Shown: one piece after another, positions 42,876 through 51,320 of the stretch | Numbering within the stretch: the stretch's first letter is position 1 | Layout of the letters: the number at the start of each line of letters is the position of its first letter | Assembly: GCF_019083965.1 (NCBI RefSeq) | Contig: NZ_JAHRCY010000004.1 | Coordinates: 389,236 to 453,235 of the forward strand | Source: Catellatospora tritici | GTDB lineage: Bacteria > Actinomycetota > Actinomycetes > Mycobacteriales > Micromonosporaceae | Length of the DNA: 64,000 bases | Direction: 5' to 3' | Notes under the pieces: model-generated | The model's input: only the letters and a program-made list of their open reading frames with translations | Told to the model about the DNA's origin: nothing | Databases searched by the model: none | Translations under genes and position numbers: made by a program

Positions 42876-43850
42876 TCACTCGGCGGCGGGCACCCAGCCG
42901 CGACGTACCGCGTGCACTCCGGCCTGGAACCGGCTCTCGGCGCCCAGGCCCTCGACCGCGACCGAGATCAGGCGCCGGACGGTACGCACCGACAGGCCCA
43001 GCCGCCGCGCGATCGCCTCGTCCTTCTGCCCCTCGCCGAGCAGCGCCACGATCCGGTGCAGCCGCTCGGTGTCGGACTCCCCGCCCGCGTCGGGTTCGAA
43101 CGGCCGCGACACCCGCCACAGCTGCTGGTAGAGCACGATCAGCGGCTGGACCAGCGCGGGGCTCTTGAGCACCAGCGCACCCCGGCCCGGCCGGTCCACG
43201 TCGGCGGGCAGCACCGCCAGCTCGCCGTCGACGATGAACAGCAGCAGCGGCGGATCCGGGTGCAGCCGCACCTCGTCCAGGGCGGCGACCGTCTCGGTCA
43301 GGTAGGCGCGCATTCCGGCGTCGGTGGCGGCCTCGGTGCCGAAGACGGACCGGCTGCGCACCTGTCTGGCCCGGCTCACCTGGTCCATGGCCCGGCTCGC
43401 GGCCAGCGCCCGCGCCGACGGTGCCGGTCCGGGATTGACGGTCCACACCTGCCGCCTGGCCCCGGTGGCGATCTGATAGAGCCGCGAACGCACCGCGTCG
43501 TCGCCGGTGACGTGCTCGATCAGGTCACCGAACGTTTCGCTGCGGCCCCCGACGAACTCGGCGACCAGGTCGCCGACGCCGTCGCGCAGCCCGGCCAGCG
43601 CCGCCCGCCGGGCCTCGATGGCGGCCTCCTCGGCGGCGATGAGCAGGTCCATCGCCCGCTCCGGCGGCTCGATCCGCAACGTGCCGTCAGCGCGGGCCGC
43701 GACCAGCCCGCGTTCGGTCAGTTCGGCCAGGCTCGCCCCGGCGTCTGCGTCGAGCAGCCGGTCCAGGTCCGCGCGGGTCAGGCCGGGTTCGGTCAGCAGC
43801 ATCCGGTACGCCGATTCGGCGGGCCGGGAAACGCCGAACGTCTCGAACAT
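42876..43850 (-). CDS. TrmB-like / LuxR-type transcriptional regulator
   Basis: A 324-residue regulator. The N-terminal part (about 1-100) looks like a TrmB/MarR-type winged helix with a coiled-coil linker, the middle holds a ligand-type region (VWTVNPGPAPS, LLLFIVDGELAVL), and the C-terminal 65 residues form a LuxR helix-turn-helix (KDEAIARRLGLSVRTVRRLI). Such two-HTH proteins are common and uncharacterised in actinomycetes. The dyads at 43893-43928 upstream could be its own operator. Confidence 0.85.
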   Translation of the reverse strand: MFETFGVSRPAESAYRMLLTEPGLTRADLDRLLDADAGASLAELTERGLVAARADGTLRIEPPERAMDLLIAAEEAAIEARRAALAGLRDGVGDLVAEFVGGRSETFGDLIEHVTGDDAVRSRLYQIATGARRQVWTVNPGPAPSARALAASRAMDQVSRARQVRSRSVFGTEAATDAGMRAYLTETVAALDEVRLHPDPPLLLFIVDGELAVLPADVDRPGRGALVLKSPALVQPLIVLYQQLWRVSRPFEPDAGGESDTERLHRIVALLGEGQKDEAIARRLGLSVRTVRRLISVAVEGLGAESRFQAGVHAVRRGWVPAAE

Positions 43851-43892
43851 GCCGTCTCAACTCCGTCGACCGCACCGATGATCCATTGAACG

Positions 43893-43928
43893 ATACCTAA
43901 GTATGGCCACAAGTGGACATGGCCACTT
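43893..43928. promoter_or_regulatory. Pair of dyads between regulator and small ORF
   Basis: ATACCTAAGTAT (43893-43904, arms ATAC/GTAT) is followed at 43911-43928 by AAGTGG-6 nt-CCACTT, a perfect 18-bp spaced palindrome. They lie 43-78 bp upstream of the minus-strand regulator start and about 80-115 bp upstream of the plus-strand ORF at 44007. This placement fits an autoregulatory operator. Confidence 0.4.
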
Positions 43929-44006
43929 CCAGCACCCCCGCAGGCGTGGAGTGACCAGCCGCCGGATGCCCATACTCGACGGGCGGTTCAGGACTGGGGA
44001 GGGACG

Positions 44007-44207
44007 ATGCCGGGACAACGGCGTACGGGCTTGCTGGCGTTACTGGCCGGGCTGGTGCTCGCCGTCGTCACAGCGCTGGCGGTGTGGGCGGTCGCGCCCT
44101 CCTACGCCGACACCGAGGAGCAGCCCTGCCCACCGGCGGCGGTGAAAGGCACCCCGCCGCCGTGCATCCAGCCGTGGATCTGGCCCGACGACCGTCCGTA
44201 CCCGTGA
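44007..44207 (+). CDS. Small exported or membrane-anchored peptide
   Basis: A 66-residue protein with a hydrophobic N-terminal segment (about residues 9-30) ending SYADTEE, then a short Pro/Cys/Trp-rich tail (PPPCIQPWIWPDD). It may be cleaved at SYA-D or remain anchored. GGGGAGGGA lies immediately upstream of the ATG, which makes it a convincing small gene. It ends 15 bp from cvnD, in convergent orientation. Confidence 0.75.
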   Translation: MPGQRRTGLLALLAGLVLAVVTALAVWAVAPSYADTEEQPCPPAAVKGTPPPCIQPWIWPDDRPYP

Positions 44208-44222
44208 CGGCGCGGCCGTGGC

Positions 44223-44810
44223 TCAGGCGCCGGTCAGCACGTGTTCGACCAGCCGGATGAGGACCTGCTTGGAAGAGTCGCGGCGGCGGGCGTCGCACAG
44301 CAGCACCGGCACGTCCGGTTCCAGGTTCAGCGCCAGCCGCACGTCGGCGGTGGTGTACCGCTCGCCGTCGTCGAAGCAGTTGACCGCCACCACGAACGGG
44401 GTCATCCGGTCCTCGAAGTAGCCGATGCTGGCCCAGCTGTCCTTCAGCCGCCGCGTGTCGGCCAGCACGACCGCCCCCAACGCCCCGAGTGCCAGTTCGT
44501 CCCACACGAACGAGAACCGTTCCTGGCCCGGGGTGCCGAACAGGTACAGCACCAGGTCGTCGCTGATGGTGATCCGCCCGAAGTCCATGGCGACGGTGGT
44601 GGTGTTCTTGGCCTCGACGCCGGACAGGTCGTCGACGCCGACGCTGGCGTCGGTCAGGACCTCCTCGGTGCGCAGCGGCAGGATCTCGCTGACCGAGCCG
44701 ACCATCGTGGTCTTGCCGACCCCGAAGTGCCCCGCGATCAGGATCTTCACGGCGGTGGGCAGGGTGAACACCGCGGTGTCGGCCGCGGTGTCAGAGAGCA
44801 CGGAGTCCAT
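44223..44810 (-). CDS. cvnD: Conservon GTPase CvnD
   Basis: A 195-residue Ras-like ATP/GTP-binding protein of the conservon type. The P-loop is GHFGVGKTT, the switch II region is LFGTPGQERF, and VNCFDDGE occupies the NKxD position. It is the last gene of the cvnABCD order and overlaps cvnC by 20 nt. In Streptomyces, conservon products form a membrane-associated complex likened to eukaryotic GPCR/G-protein signalling. Confidence 0.93.
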   Translation of the reverse strand: MDSVLSDTAADTAVFTLPTAVKILIAGHFGVGKTTMVGSVSEILPLRTEEVLTDASVGVDDLSGVEAKNTTTVAMDFGRITISDDLVLYLFGTPGQERFSFVWDELALGALGAVVLADTRRLKDSWASIGYFEDRMTPFVVAVNCFDDGERYTTADVRLALNLEPDVPVLLCDARRRDSSKQVLIRLVEHVLTGA

Positions 44811-45174
44811 GGATGACCGCCTCGAGGACGGGCCGGTTCGGCGTGCCGAGCTCCGGCGCGGGGGATCTGGTGGCGATGAGCCGCTGTTCCAGCAGGTCGC
44901 CCAGCAGCACTTTGACGGTGCCTGACGGCAGGTCCAGGCGAGCGGCCAGTTCGGCCACCGACACCGGCAGCCGACAGCAGCGCAGGATCTGCTCGACCTC
45001 CGGCGAGGTGCCGTCGGGCGCCGCGGGGGACCGCAGCGCCATCACGATGGAGATCAGGTCGAACGCGCCCCGCACCGGGCGGGTGCGGCCGGAGGTCACG
45101 GCGTACGGCCGGACGGTCGGTCCGGCGTCCTCCTGGGCCCACCCGCCGCCGGCGGAGGCGATGCTGTCGTCCAT
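44791..45174 (-). CDS. cvnC: Conservon DUF742 protein CvnC
   Basis: A 127-residue DUF742 protein. It begins with a polar tail, then VRPYAVTSGRTRP, and ends in a winged-helix-like part (LPVSVAELAARLDLPSGTVKVLLGDL) plus VLEAVIHGLRAL. The family sits between roadblock and GTPase genes in conservons and is thought to tie them together. It starts 7 bp after cvnB and overlaps cvnD. Confidence 0.92.
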   Translation of the reverse strand: MDDSIASAGGGWAQEDAGPTVRPYAVTSGRTRPVRGAFDLISIVMALRSPAAPDGTSPEVEQILRCCRLPVSVAELAARLDLPSGTVKVLLGDLLEQRLIATRSPAPELGTPNRPVLEAVIHGLRAL

Positions 45175-45181
45175 ACGCGGC

Positions 45182-45601
45182 TCAGTGGGCGGGCACCGCG
45201 GGGGCGCGCAGCGGTGTGGTGATGTACTGCCCGACCCGGACGACCAGCATCTCCATCTCGTACGCGGCGACGCCGACGTCGATGCCGGTGCCGGTGACGA
45301 CCGCCAGGCAGGCGCCGTTGCCCGCCGCGGTGACGAACAGGTACCCCGTCCCGAACTCGATCATCGTGCGGCGTACGACGCTGTCGCCGAAGTGGCGCCC
45401 CGCGCCCCGGGCGAGGCTGCTCAGCCCGGACGCGGCGGCGGCCAGGTGCTCGGCGTCGCCGCGCACCAACCCGCGCGAGGCGGCGACCAGCAGCCCGTCG
45501 GTGGACAGGATCACGGCGTAGCGGGCCTCCACGACCCGGTGGACGAGGTCGTCGACCAGCCAGGTCAGGTCGGCGTTGGCGGTGGCTGTCTTGTCGGACA
45601 T
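45182..45601 (-). CDS. cvnB: Conservon roadblock/LC7 protein CvnB
   Basis: A 139-residue roadblock/LC7 domain protein: LTWLVDDLVHRV at the start, AVILSTDGLLVAASRGL as the central strand pair, and ACLAVVTGTGIDVGVAAYEM after it. In conservons it acts as regulator or GAP-like partner of the CvnD GTPase. AGGAAG precedes the ATG. It lies 30 bp downstream of cvnA. Confidence 0.92.
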   Translation of the reverse strand: MSDKTATANADLTWLVDDLVHRVVEARYAVILSTDGLLVAASRGLVRGDAEHLAAAASGLSSLARGAGRHFGDSVVRRTMIEFGTGYLFVTAAGNGACLAVVTGTGIDVGVAAYEMEMLVVRVGQYITTPLRAPAVPAH

Positions 45602-45631
45602 GCTCGGCTTCCTGTCGGGGAGGGGAATGGA

Positions 45632-47920
45632 TCAACCGGCGGCGGGACCGGACCGGTCGGCTCGCTCGCGGCCCTGGTGGACCGCGTTGACGTAGGCGGC
45701 CAGGAATCGGCCCACCTCTTCGGGGGTGCGCCCGTTCGGGCACGCGGCATCGGCCTGCTCCAGCTCCTGCAGGTCCCGTGGTCGCGGAACCGGAACCGGA
45801 ACCGGAACCGGCGGCGTGGCCGGGGCCTTGGGCCGCTTCTCCCGCCAGGGCAGTCCGGCGGGAGTCTGTAGGGTGTCGGCCGCAGGCAGGGCGGGCACGC
45901 CCGTGGGCGGGGTGTCGGCGCTGATGCCCTGCGGCGGGGTGGGGCTGTCCCATCCGGTCGACGGCCCCCGGGCCGGGGCCACCGCGGTCGCGGCGGCGAC
46001 GGTGGCCAGCAGCCGCTCGTACGGGCGCTGCGCGCCGGTCGTCTCGTCGTCGAGGAACGCCTCGGGCACGAGCACCGAGGCCACCACCCCGGCGTCGGCC
46101 GAGCGCCGCAGCCGCACCTCGATGCGGTGCCGGGCGGCCAACCGGCCGACCACGTAGAACCCGAGCCGGGCCGCTCCGGTCAGCTGAAACTCGGGCGGGT
46201 CGGCCAGTTGCCGGTTGGCCTCGGCCAGGTCGGGGTCGGTCATGCCCAGGCCCCGGTCCTCGATCTCGATGAGGTATCCGACGGGCACGGCGCGTCCGGT
46301 GACCACCACGACGGTCTGCGGCGGTGAGAACGACAACGCGTTCTCCATCAGCTCGGCCAGCAGGTGGATCAGGTCACCGACGGCCCGTCCGGCCACCGCC
46401 GCGGTGTCGGCCGAGCGCAGCCGCACCCGGGGATAGTCCTCGACCTCGGCCAGCGCGGCGCGGATGACGTCGATCAGCGGCACCGGCCCGCGCCAGGTGC
46501 GGCTGGCGGGCACCCCGGCCAGGACGACCAGGTTCTCGGCGTTGCGGCGCATCCGGGTGGCGAGGTGGTCGATCCGGAACAGGTCGGCCAGTTCCTCGTC
46601 GGTGACGGCCTGCCGTTCCATGTGGTCGATGAGCTTGAGCTGCCGGTGCACCAGCGCCTGGATGCGATGGGCCAGACTGAGGAACACGTCGCGTACGCCC
46701 CGGCGCAGTGCCGCCTGGTCGACGGTGGCCTGGATCGCCGTCTGCTGCACCTCGTTGAACGCGTGCCCGACCTGCCCGATGTCGTCGGCGCCGTACGCCA
46801 GCGGTGGCGCGGCCCCGGCGACGTCCACGTCCTCGCCCAGCCGCAGCCGCTCCACCACCCGCGGCAGCCGCTGCTGCGCCAGATCGAGCGCGGCCACGCG
46901 CAGCTCGGCGAGCTGGTTCTGCAGGTTGCGCAGGGTCCGGATGGTGAACCGGATCGACGCCACGACCGCGACCAGGCCCAGCCCGGCGGCCAGCACCAGC
47001 CGGATGACGATCCAGATCGCGGCGCCCCGGAACCGCACCACGGTCAGGTCCGCCAGGGTCAGCACCAGCGTGCGCAGCGCCTCGATCGCACCGGTCGCCG
47101 TGGCACGCCACCCGGCCGCGTCGACGCCCGGGGCCACCCCCGGCCTGACCGCCATCAGCTGCTCCTCCAGGGCGCGCAGCGCGGTCAGCTCGGGCCCGGC
47201 CAGCAGCTTCTGATACTCGCCCCGGTCCGGTTGCGGCAGCCGGTCGGCGACCTGCCGGGACAGGTACCGCTGGGCGCCGACGAGCTGGGTGAGCGTGGCC
47301 CGGTCGGCGTCGGTCAGGCGTTCGGCGCCCAGGACGCCGGAGACCACGGCGTCCTCCCGGGAGATCATCTCCTGGCTGTGGGTGAGCAGCACCAGCGTCG
47401 AGGTGTGGTAGATGACCTCGGAGTCGTCCCAGGCGGTGTAGGTGTCGTACACGTCGAAGCCGAGCTGGGCCAGGCCGGTGAAGTAGTCGTTGGCGCCGAC
47501 CCGGTCCACCTGTCCGCCGTCCAGGGCGGTGCGGTGCGACCCCAGCGTGTCCAGACCCGCGAGCAGGTCGGCCAGCCGGGCGTCGCTGGCGGCGCTGGTC
47601 GACCATTGTGCGGCGGTGCCCTCCAGCGCCCCGCGCAGCTTCGCCGCGGCCTGGTCGGTGGTGGCGCGGGCGGCGTCCATCGCGGTACGCGACGCCGCCG
47701 CGCCCGCCGCGGCGTAGGCGACCGACTCGCGCCGCTCCTCCTGCACCGCCGCGATCAGCGCCTCGGTCGGCTTGGCGACCTGCTGCTCCAACGTGGCCAG
47801 CCACACCAGGCTGACGCCTTCGCCGACGGTGACGTACGCGGCGAACGCCCACAGCGCCACCAGCGACGCCAGCACGGCGACGATCTTGTTCCGGAGACCG
47901 GGGTTGCGCGGTCTGTTCAT
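45632..47920 (-). CDS. cvnA: Conservon sensor histidine-kinase-like protein CvnA
   Basis: A 762-residue membrane sensor. The first transmembrane segment is at about residues 12-34, a nitrate-sensor-like helical extracellular domain follows (about 35-300), then a second transmembrane segment (AAIWIVIRLVLAAGLGLVAVV, about 295-320). A HAMP-like linker leads to a GHKL ATPase domain with ELMENALSFSPP (N-box) and EDRGLGMTD (G1). The usual phospho-accepting His region is atypical, as in other CvnA proteins. The C-terminal tail is disordered and holds a Pro-Val run from a four-fold GGAACC repeat near 45784-45811. First gene of the conservon. Confidence 0.91.
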   Translation of the reverse strand: MNRPRNPGLRNKIVAVLASLVALWAFAAYVTVGEGVSLVWLATLEQQVAKPTEALIAAVQEERRESVAYAAAGAAASRTAMDAARATTDQAAAKLRGALEGTAAQWSTSAASDARLADLLAGLDTLGSHRTALDGGQVDRVGANDYFTGLAQLGFDVYDTYTAWDDSEVIYHTSTLVLLTHSQEMISREDAVVSGVLGAERLTDADRATLTQLVGAQRYLSRQVADRLPQPDRGEYQKLLAGPELTALRALEEQLMAVRPGVAPGVDAAGWRATATGAIEALRTLVLTLADLTVVRFRGAAIWIVIRLVLAAGLGLVAVVASIRFTIRTLRNLQNQLAELRVAALDLAQQRLPRVVERLRLGEDVDVAGAAPPLAYGADDIGQVGHAFNEVQQTAIQATVDQAALRRGVRDVFLSLAHRIQALVHRQLKLIDHMERQAVTDEELADLFRIDHLATRMRRNAENLVVLAGVPASRTWRGPVPLIDVIRAALAEVEDYPRVRLRSADTAAVAGRAVGDLIHLLAELMENALSFSPPQTVVVVTGRAVPVGYLIEIEDRGLGMTDPDLAEANRQLADPPEFQLTGAARLGFYVVGRLAARHRIEVRLRRSADAGVVASVLVPEAFLDDETTGAQRPYERLLATVAAATAVAPARGPSTGWDSPTPPQGISADTPPTGVPALPAADTLQTPAGLPWREKRPKAPATPPVPVPVPVPRPRDLQELEQADAACPNGRTPEEVGRFLAAYVNAVHQGRERADRSGPAAG

Positions 47921-48194
47921 GGCACCCGCTCATACTCGGCTGACGACACGCACACGCCTGACCCCCAGGGCAGACGCCTTCACTACTTGCCCCGCGCCTG
48001 CGTGTGCCTGCGAAGAGCAACCGGTCCGACACCTGACGTGAATGAACGTCGCACGAGTAATAGCAACGGGCCCCTCACCGACATCGCACCGCCAGTGCGA
48101 CGCCGCCAAAGCTCAGCCTCGGGTACGGCCGGACGCGACGAAGGCGTACGCCCGACTCCACCGTTCGGTCGTACGCCCTGTCACCGGCCGGTCG
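47921..48194. other. Intergenic region upstream of the conservon
   Basis: No gene is supported here. It must contain the cvn promoter on the minus strand. Its right part (48131-48194) belongs to the direct repeat shared with 51321-51384 and includes the remnant of a hairpin (GGCGTACG 48143-48150 / CGTACGCC 48170-48177). Confidence 0.6.
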
Positions 48195-48253
48195 TCAGGA
48201 CACGCAGAACTCGCTGCCCTCCGGGTCGGCCATCGCGATCCACGAGTCGGACC
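48131..48253. repeat. Direct repeat, left copy (matches 51321-51444)
   Basis: About 123 bp that match 51321-51444 in the same orientation with roughly seven mismatches and one single-base gap by my count. The copy includes a hairpin terminator and the last 19 codons of a VOC-family gene. The spacing between copies is 3190 bp. Confidence 0.85.
48195..48253 (-). pseudogene. 3' fragment of VOC-family gene
   Basis: On the minus strand this reads SWIAMADPEGSEFCVS and stop, nearly the same as the end of the intact gene at 51385-51831 (SWIAMTDPEGNEFCVS). Upstream of the Ser the similarity stops after a one-base deletion. No start or body of the gene is present. Confidence 0.8.
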
Positions 48254-48298
48254 TTGCGGTCGGGTTCAAGAGGGAGGAAGGCCGTACCACTCGCGGGG

Positions 48299-49036
48299 TT
48301 ACCAGGGGATGGCTCCGCCGTCCTCGAAGAACGAACCGGTCGGGCCGCCGTCCGGCAGCGTGGCGAGCCGGATCGCCGTGACTGCGCCCTGCTCGGGGGT
48401 GCGGGGTCCGTGGAAGCCGGTGAAGTCGGTCGCGACCAGGCCCGGGCAGGCGGCGTTGATCAAGACGCCCGTGCCGGCGAGTTGGCGGGCGTACTGCACG
48501 GTGACGGCGTTGAGGAACGTCTTCGACGGCGCGTAGGCCGCCATGACGGGGCCGATGTCGATGTCCGGGTCCGCCTGCCGGGTCAGGGAGCCCACGGCGC
48601 TGGAGACGTTGACAATGCGGGGCGACCTGGAGCGCCGCAGCAGCGGCAGCATCGCGTTGGTCACCTGGATGACGCCCAGCACGTTGGTCTCCACCACCGT
48701 CCGGACCACGTCAAGATCGAGGCTGGTCGGATCCTGGACCCACCCCGGCCCCATCTCCCCCGAGACGCCGGCGTTGTTGACCAGGACGTCGAGACGCCCG
48801 GCCGCCAGCTCGACCAGTTCGGCGGCCTCGATGACGCTGCGTCGGCTCGTCACGTCCAGCGGCACGCCGAACGCGTCGACCCCGGCGGCGCGCAGCTTCT
48901 CGACAGCAGCCCCAAGCCGGGCTTCGTCACGGGCTCCCACGCCCACGCGGTACCCCAAGGCGCCGAGACCGGCCGCGATTGCGTACCCAATGCCTTTGTT
49001 CGCACCGGTCACCAGCGCGATCTTCGCTTTACTCAT
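48299..49036 (-). CDS. SDR-family oxidoreductase
   Basis: A 245-residue classical short-chain dehydrogenase. The cofactor motif is TGANKGIG, NNAGVSG follows, and the catalytic residues are Ser in NVSSAVGS and a Y-x3-K in AAYAPSKTF. The C-terminal CPGLVATDFTG is typical. It is divergent from the LysR gene and is the probable target of that regulator. It lies inside the 3.2-kb block bounded by direct repeats. Confidence 0.9.
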   Translation of the reverse strand: MSKAKIALVTGANKGIGYAIAAGLGALGYRVGVGARDEARLGAAVEKLRAAGVDAFGVPLDVTSRRSVIEAAELVELAAGRLDVLVNNAGVSGEMGPGWVQDPTSLDLDVVRTVVETNVLGVIQVTNAMLPLLRRSRSPRIVNVSSAVGSLTRQADPDIDIGPVMAAYAPSKTFLNAVTVQYARQLAGTGVLINAACPGLVATDFTGFHGPRTPEQGAVTAIRLATLPDGGPTGSFFEDGGAIPW

Positions 49037-49083
49037 GCCGCTGATGCTCGCCCTCAGCCGAGCAGAGCGTCCAACACCGAAAC

Positions 49084-49146
49084 GGTATTCTGTAATACCC
49101 GCCAGGTATCAGCCCCGGGAGGGACAGGTATCAACCCCGGGAGGGC
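49084..49146. promoter_or_regulatory. Candidate LysR operator with 22-bp tandem repeat
   Basis: GGTATT-CTGT-AATACC (49084-49099) is a perfect dyad. It is followed by two near-identical 22-bp units at 49103-49124 and 49125-49146, each with GGTATCA and CCCCGGGAGGG, differing at two positions. The half-site GGTAT therefore appears at 49084, 49105 and 49127, spaced about two helical turns. It lies between the divergent SDR and LysR starts, and the second unit supplies the LysR ribosome site. Confidence 0.6.
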
Positions 49147-49153
49147 AATAGCC

Positions 49154-50041
49154 ATGGACGCCTTGGAGACCCGCGAGCTCAGGTACTTCATCGCCGTCGC
49201 CGAGGAGCTGCACTTCGGCCGCGCCGCCGAACGCTTGGGTATGGCCCAGCCGCCGCTCTCCAGAGCCATCCAGCAGCTCGAGAGACGCCTCGGGGTCTGT
49301 CTGCTGGAACGCGACCGCCGCGGCGTGCGCCTGACCGGCGCCGGCCAGGTGCTGCTGCACGAGGGCCGCGCGGCCCTGGACGCGACCACCGCCGCAGCTC
49401 GACGCACCCGCCGCTCCGGCAGTACAGACCGTCCGAACGGCCTCCGAGAACGCCTGGTCATCGGGGTGAAGGCCGCCGCATCCCACGATCTGTTGCAGCG
49501 TCTGCTCGACGCCTACGCCGCCGAGCCCAACGCCGCCGAGATCGAGGTGCTGGCCGGCGGTTTCAACGGGCAGGAGCAGATGCTGCGTGACGGCCGCGCC
49601 GATGTCGCGCTCCTCATCGTCCCGTTCAACTCCCTGGCCGGGTTCGACAGCGAGGAACTGCTGACCGAAGGGCGGATCGCCGTCCTGCCCGCAAGGCACC
49701 CACTCGCGGCCCGCAAGGTTCTGTCCATGGCCGACATCAGCGACGTCCCCGATCTCCCGATCGCCCGCTGGCCACGACATGGCATCTACGCACCCGGTCC
49801 GGGCCCGGAGGTCCACGACCACACGCAGCTGGCCCAGCTGATCGCCCTCGGGCGCACCATGGCCGTCGTCCCCGACTCCGCCCGCACCTGGCTATGGCAT
49901 GAGCACGCCGCCGTACCCCTGACCGACGCACCCCCCGTCCACACCCACATCGCCTGGCCCCCGCACAGCCGCTCGCTCGCCCTCGCGAGCCTGATTCGCA
50001 CTGCCACGCAGCTGATTCCGGACACCGCGCTGATGCACTGA
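49154..50041 (+). CDS. LysR-family transcriptional regulator
   Basis: A 295-residue LTTR. The N-terminal HTH reads LRYFIAVAEELHFGRAAERLGMAQPPLSRAIQ and RLTGAGQVLL closes the DNA-binding part. A periplasmic-binding-like effector domain follows from about residue 95 (LVIGVKAAAS, RDGRADVALL). GGAGGG precedes the ATG by nine nt. The long open frame extending far upstream is not coding. It probably controls the divergent SDR gene. Confidence 0.91.
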   Translation: MDALETRELRYFIAVAEELHFGRAAERLGMAQPPLSRAIQQLERRLGVCLLERDRRGVRLTGAGQVLLHEGRAALDATTAAARRTRRSGSTDRPNGLRERLVIGVKAAASHDLLQRLLDAYAAEPNAAEIEVLAGGFNGQEQMLRDGRADVALLIVPFNSLAGFDSEELLTEGRIAVLPARHPLAARKVLSMADISDVPDLPIARWPRHGIYAPGPGPEVHDHTQLAQLIALGRTMAVVPDSARTWLWHEHAAVPLTDAPPVHTHIAWPPHSRSLALASLIRTATQLIPDTALMH

Positions 50042-50059
50042 GCGGCGGTTGCTTGGTGG

Positions 50060-50233
50060 TCCTGGTGAAGGAACCGGTTCTGTCCGAAGGTCACGTTCGT
50101 CGAGCAGGTCGATGGGTTGAGCGTGCGCTACGAGCGGCATACTCCGCCGTATCTGGTGCAGATCGCCGGCGTCGTCGGGGCCACGCAGATGTGGACCCGG
50201 TTCTTGACGGTCTTCGCTGGGTCTCCGCCGCGG
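50060..50233 (+). mobile_element. Remnant of an ISL3-family transposase
   Basis: In one plus frame from about 50078 the translation reads FCPKVTFVEQVDGLSVRYER and continues through LVQIAGVVGATQMWTRFL, which resembles the zinc-finger/HTH junction of ISL3 transposases (C-x-K/R-x-TF-x-EQ-x3-L-x2-R-Y). A stop codon (TGA at 50065-50067) and the abrupt end near 50230 show it is a fragment. No inverted repeats or DDE domain remain. Confidence 0.55.
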
Positions 50234-51160
50234 TCAGAGCGCGCGGCGAAACATCCGGCGATTGGCGAAGTTGGTGTAGCCGCACCGCTCGAAGGCCTTG
50301 GTCATGGCAATGTTGGCCGCGTCGCAGTCACCGCGGATCTCGGTTGCTCCGGCACCCGCCAGGATCTGCGTGCCGCGGGCGACCACCGCCGCGGCGTAGC
50401 CCTTGCCCCGGTGGGCTTTGGAGACTCCGACCATGCTGATGATGGCCGACGCGGCGGTGCGGGCGGGCAAACTCAGCGCCGCCGGCGAACCATCAGGGGC
50501 GTAGCCGACCTCGTACCACTGCGGCTGATGCTCATACTGCAGGCAGTCCTTGAAATGGCGGGCGGCGGCATCGCGCTGGCCGTGCCGGGCGACCTCAGCC
50601 CGCAGTAGCGCGTCGGCGGTGTCCTCGAGCACGTCCTCGAGCAGGTCGACGAAAGGACCTTCGCCCACCTCCGCCAGATTGCGCCAGCTGAGGTCCGGAG
50701 TCGGGAAGGGCGCCGAGTCCCCGGCCTGCCACAGATAGCGCCTACCGTCGCGTTCTACGCCAAACCCAGCCGCGGCGAGCAACTCCTGGCGCAGCTGCGG
50801 GTCGCGCTGGAACTGCGGGGCCTGCCCTGGAGTGTCCAGGACGTGGCCCCGCGTCGCAGCGCCAAGCGCACGGGCCAGCGCGCCAGCCGCATCCAGCAGT
50901 GCCTTGCCGACGTGTGTATCGCCGGGCTCGAACAAGACGAAGTCCACTGGCGTCGCGCCGCCGGGGGGTGCCCACAGCACCACGCTGCCGGCCAGGCGGC
51001 CGTCGTCGGCCTCGGCGACCAAGCACCAGTCCGCACAGGTGCATCCGGCCTCGAGCAGGCGCATCAGGTACGCGGCAGTGGCGGCGTTGCGCTCGTCGTC
51101 ACCGTCGACCACGCACAGGGCGGGGATCTCGGCCGGGCGCGCGGGCCGGATGAGGGTCAT
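50234..51160 (-). CDS. GNAT-family acetyltransferase, long form
   Basis: A 308-residue protein. The C-terminal GNAT domain (about 190-300) has SMVGVSKAHRGKGYAAAVV and NIAMTKAFERCGY. The N-terminal half is a second, degenerate GNAT-like lobe (VAEADDGRLAGSVVLWAPPGG, VGKALLDAAGALARAL). It ends at the edge of the IS remnant, and its start lies about 160 bp left of the right-hand direct repeat. Confidence 0.85.
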   Translation of the reverse strand: MTLIRPARPAEIPALCVVDGDDERNAATAAYLMRLLEAGCTCADWCLVAEADDGRLAGSVVLWAPPGGATPVDFVLFEPGDTHVGKALLDAAGALARALGAATRGHVLDTPGQAPQFQRDPQLRQELLAAAGFGVERDGRRYLWQAGDSAPFPTPDLSWRNLAEVGEGPFVDLLEDVLEDTADALLRAEVARHGQRDAAARHFKDCLQYEHQPQWYEVGYAPDGSPAALSLPARTAASAIISMVGVSKAHRGKGYAAAVVARGTQILAGAGATEIRGDCDAANIAMTKAFERCGYTNFANRRMFRRAL

Positions 51161-51320
51161 AGCTACGGCATGCTACTGGCCTGGATGCCGAGGGCAACCT
51201 TGACGAAGAAAGAACCGCTCAGGACCTCCGTCCGTTGTGGCCAAGCTGAATTCGAGCTGACGAGGCACCGCGCGCTCGCCGATGGAACCGATCGATTTCA
51301 TCGACGCGACACGCCGAACC

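Noticed and set aside
46364..49153. Long plus-strand open frame running into the LysR gene
   Set aside because: Only the part from 49154 encodes a recognisable protein; the rest is antisense to the conservon and SDR genes.
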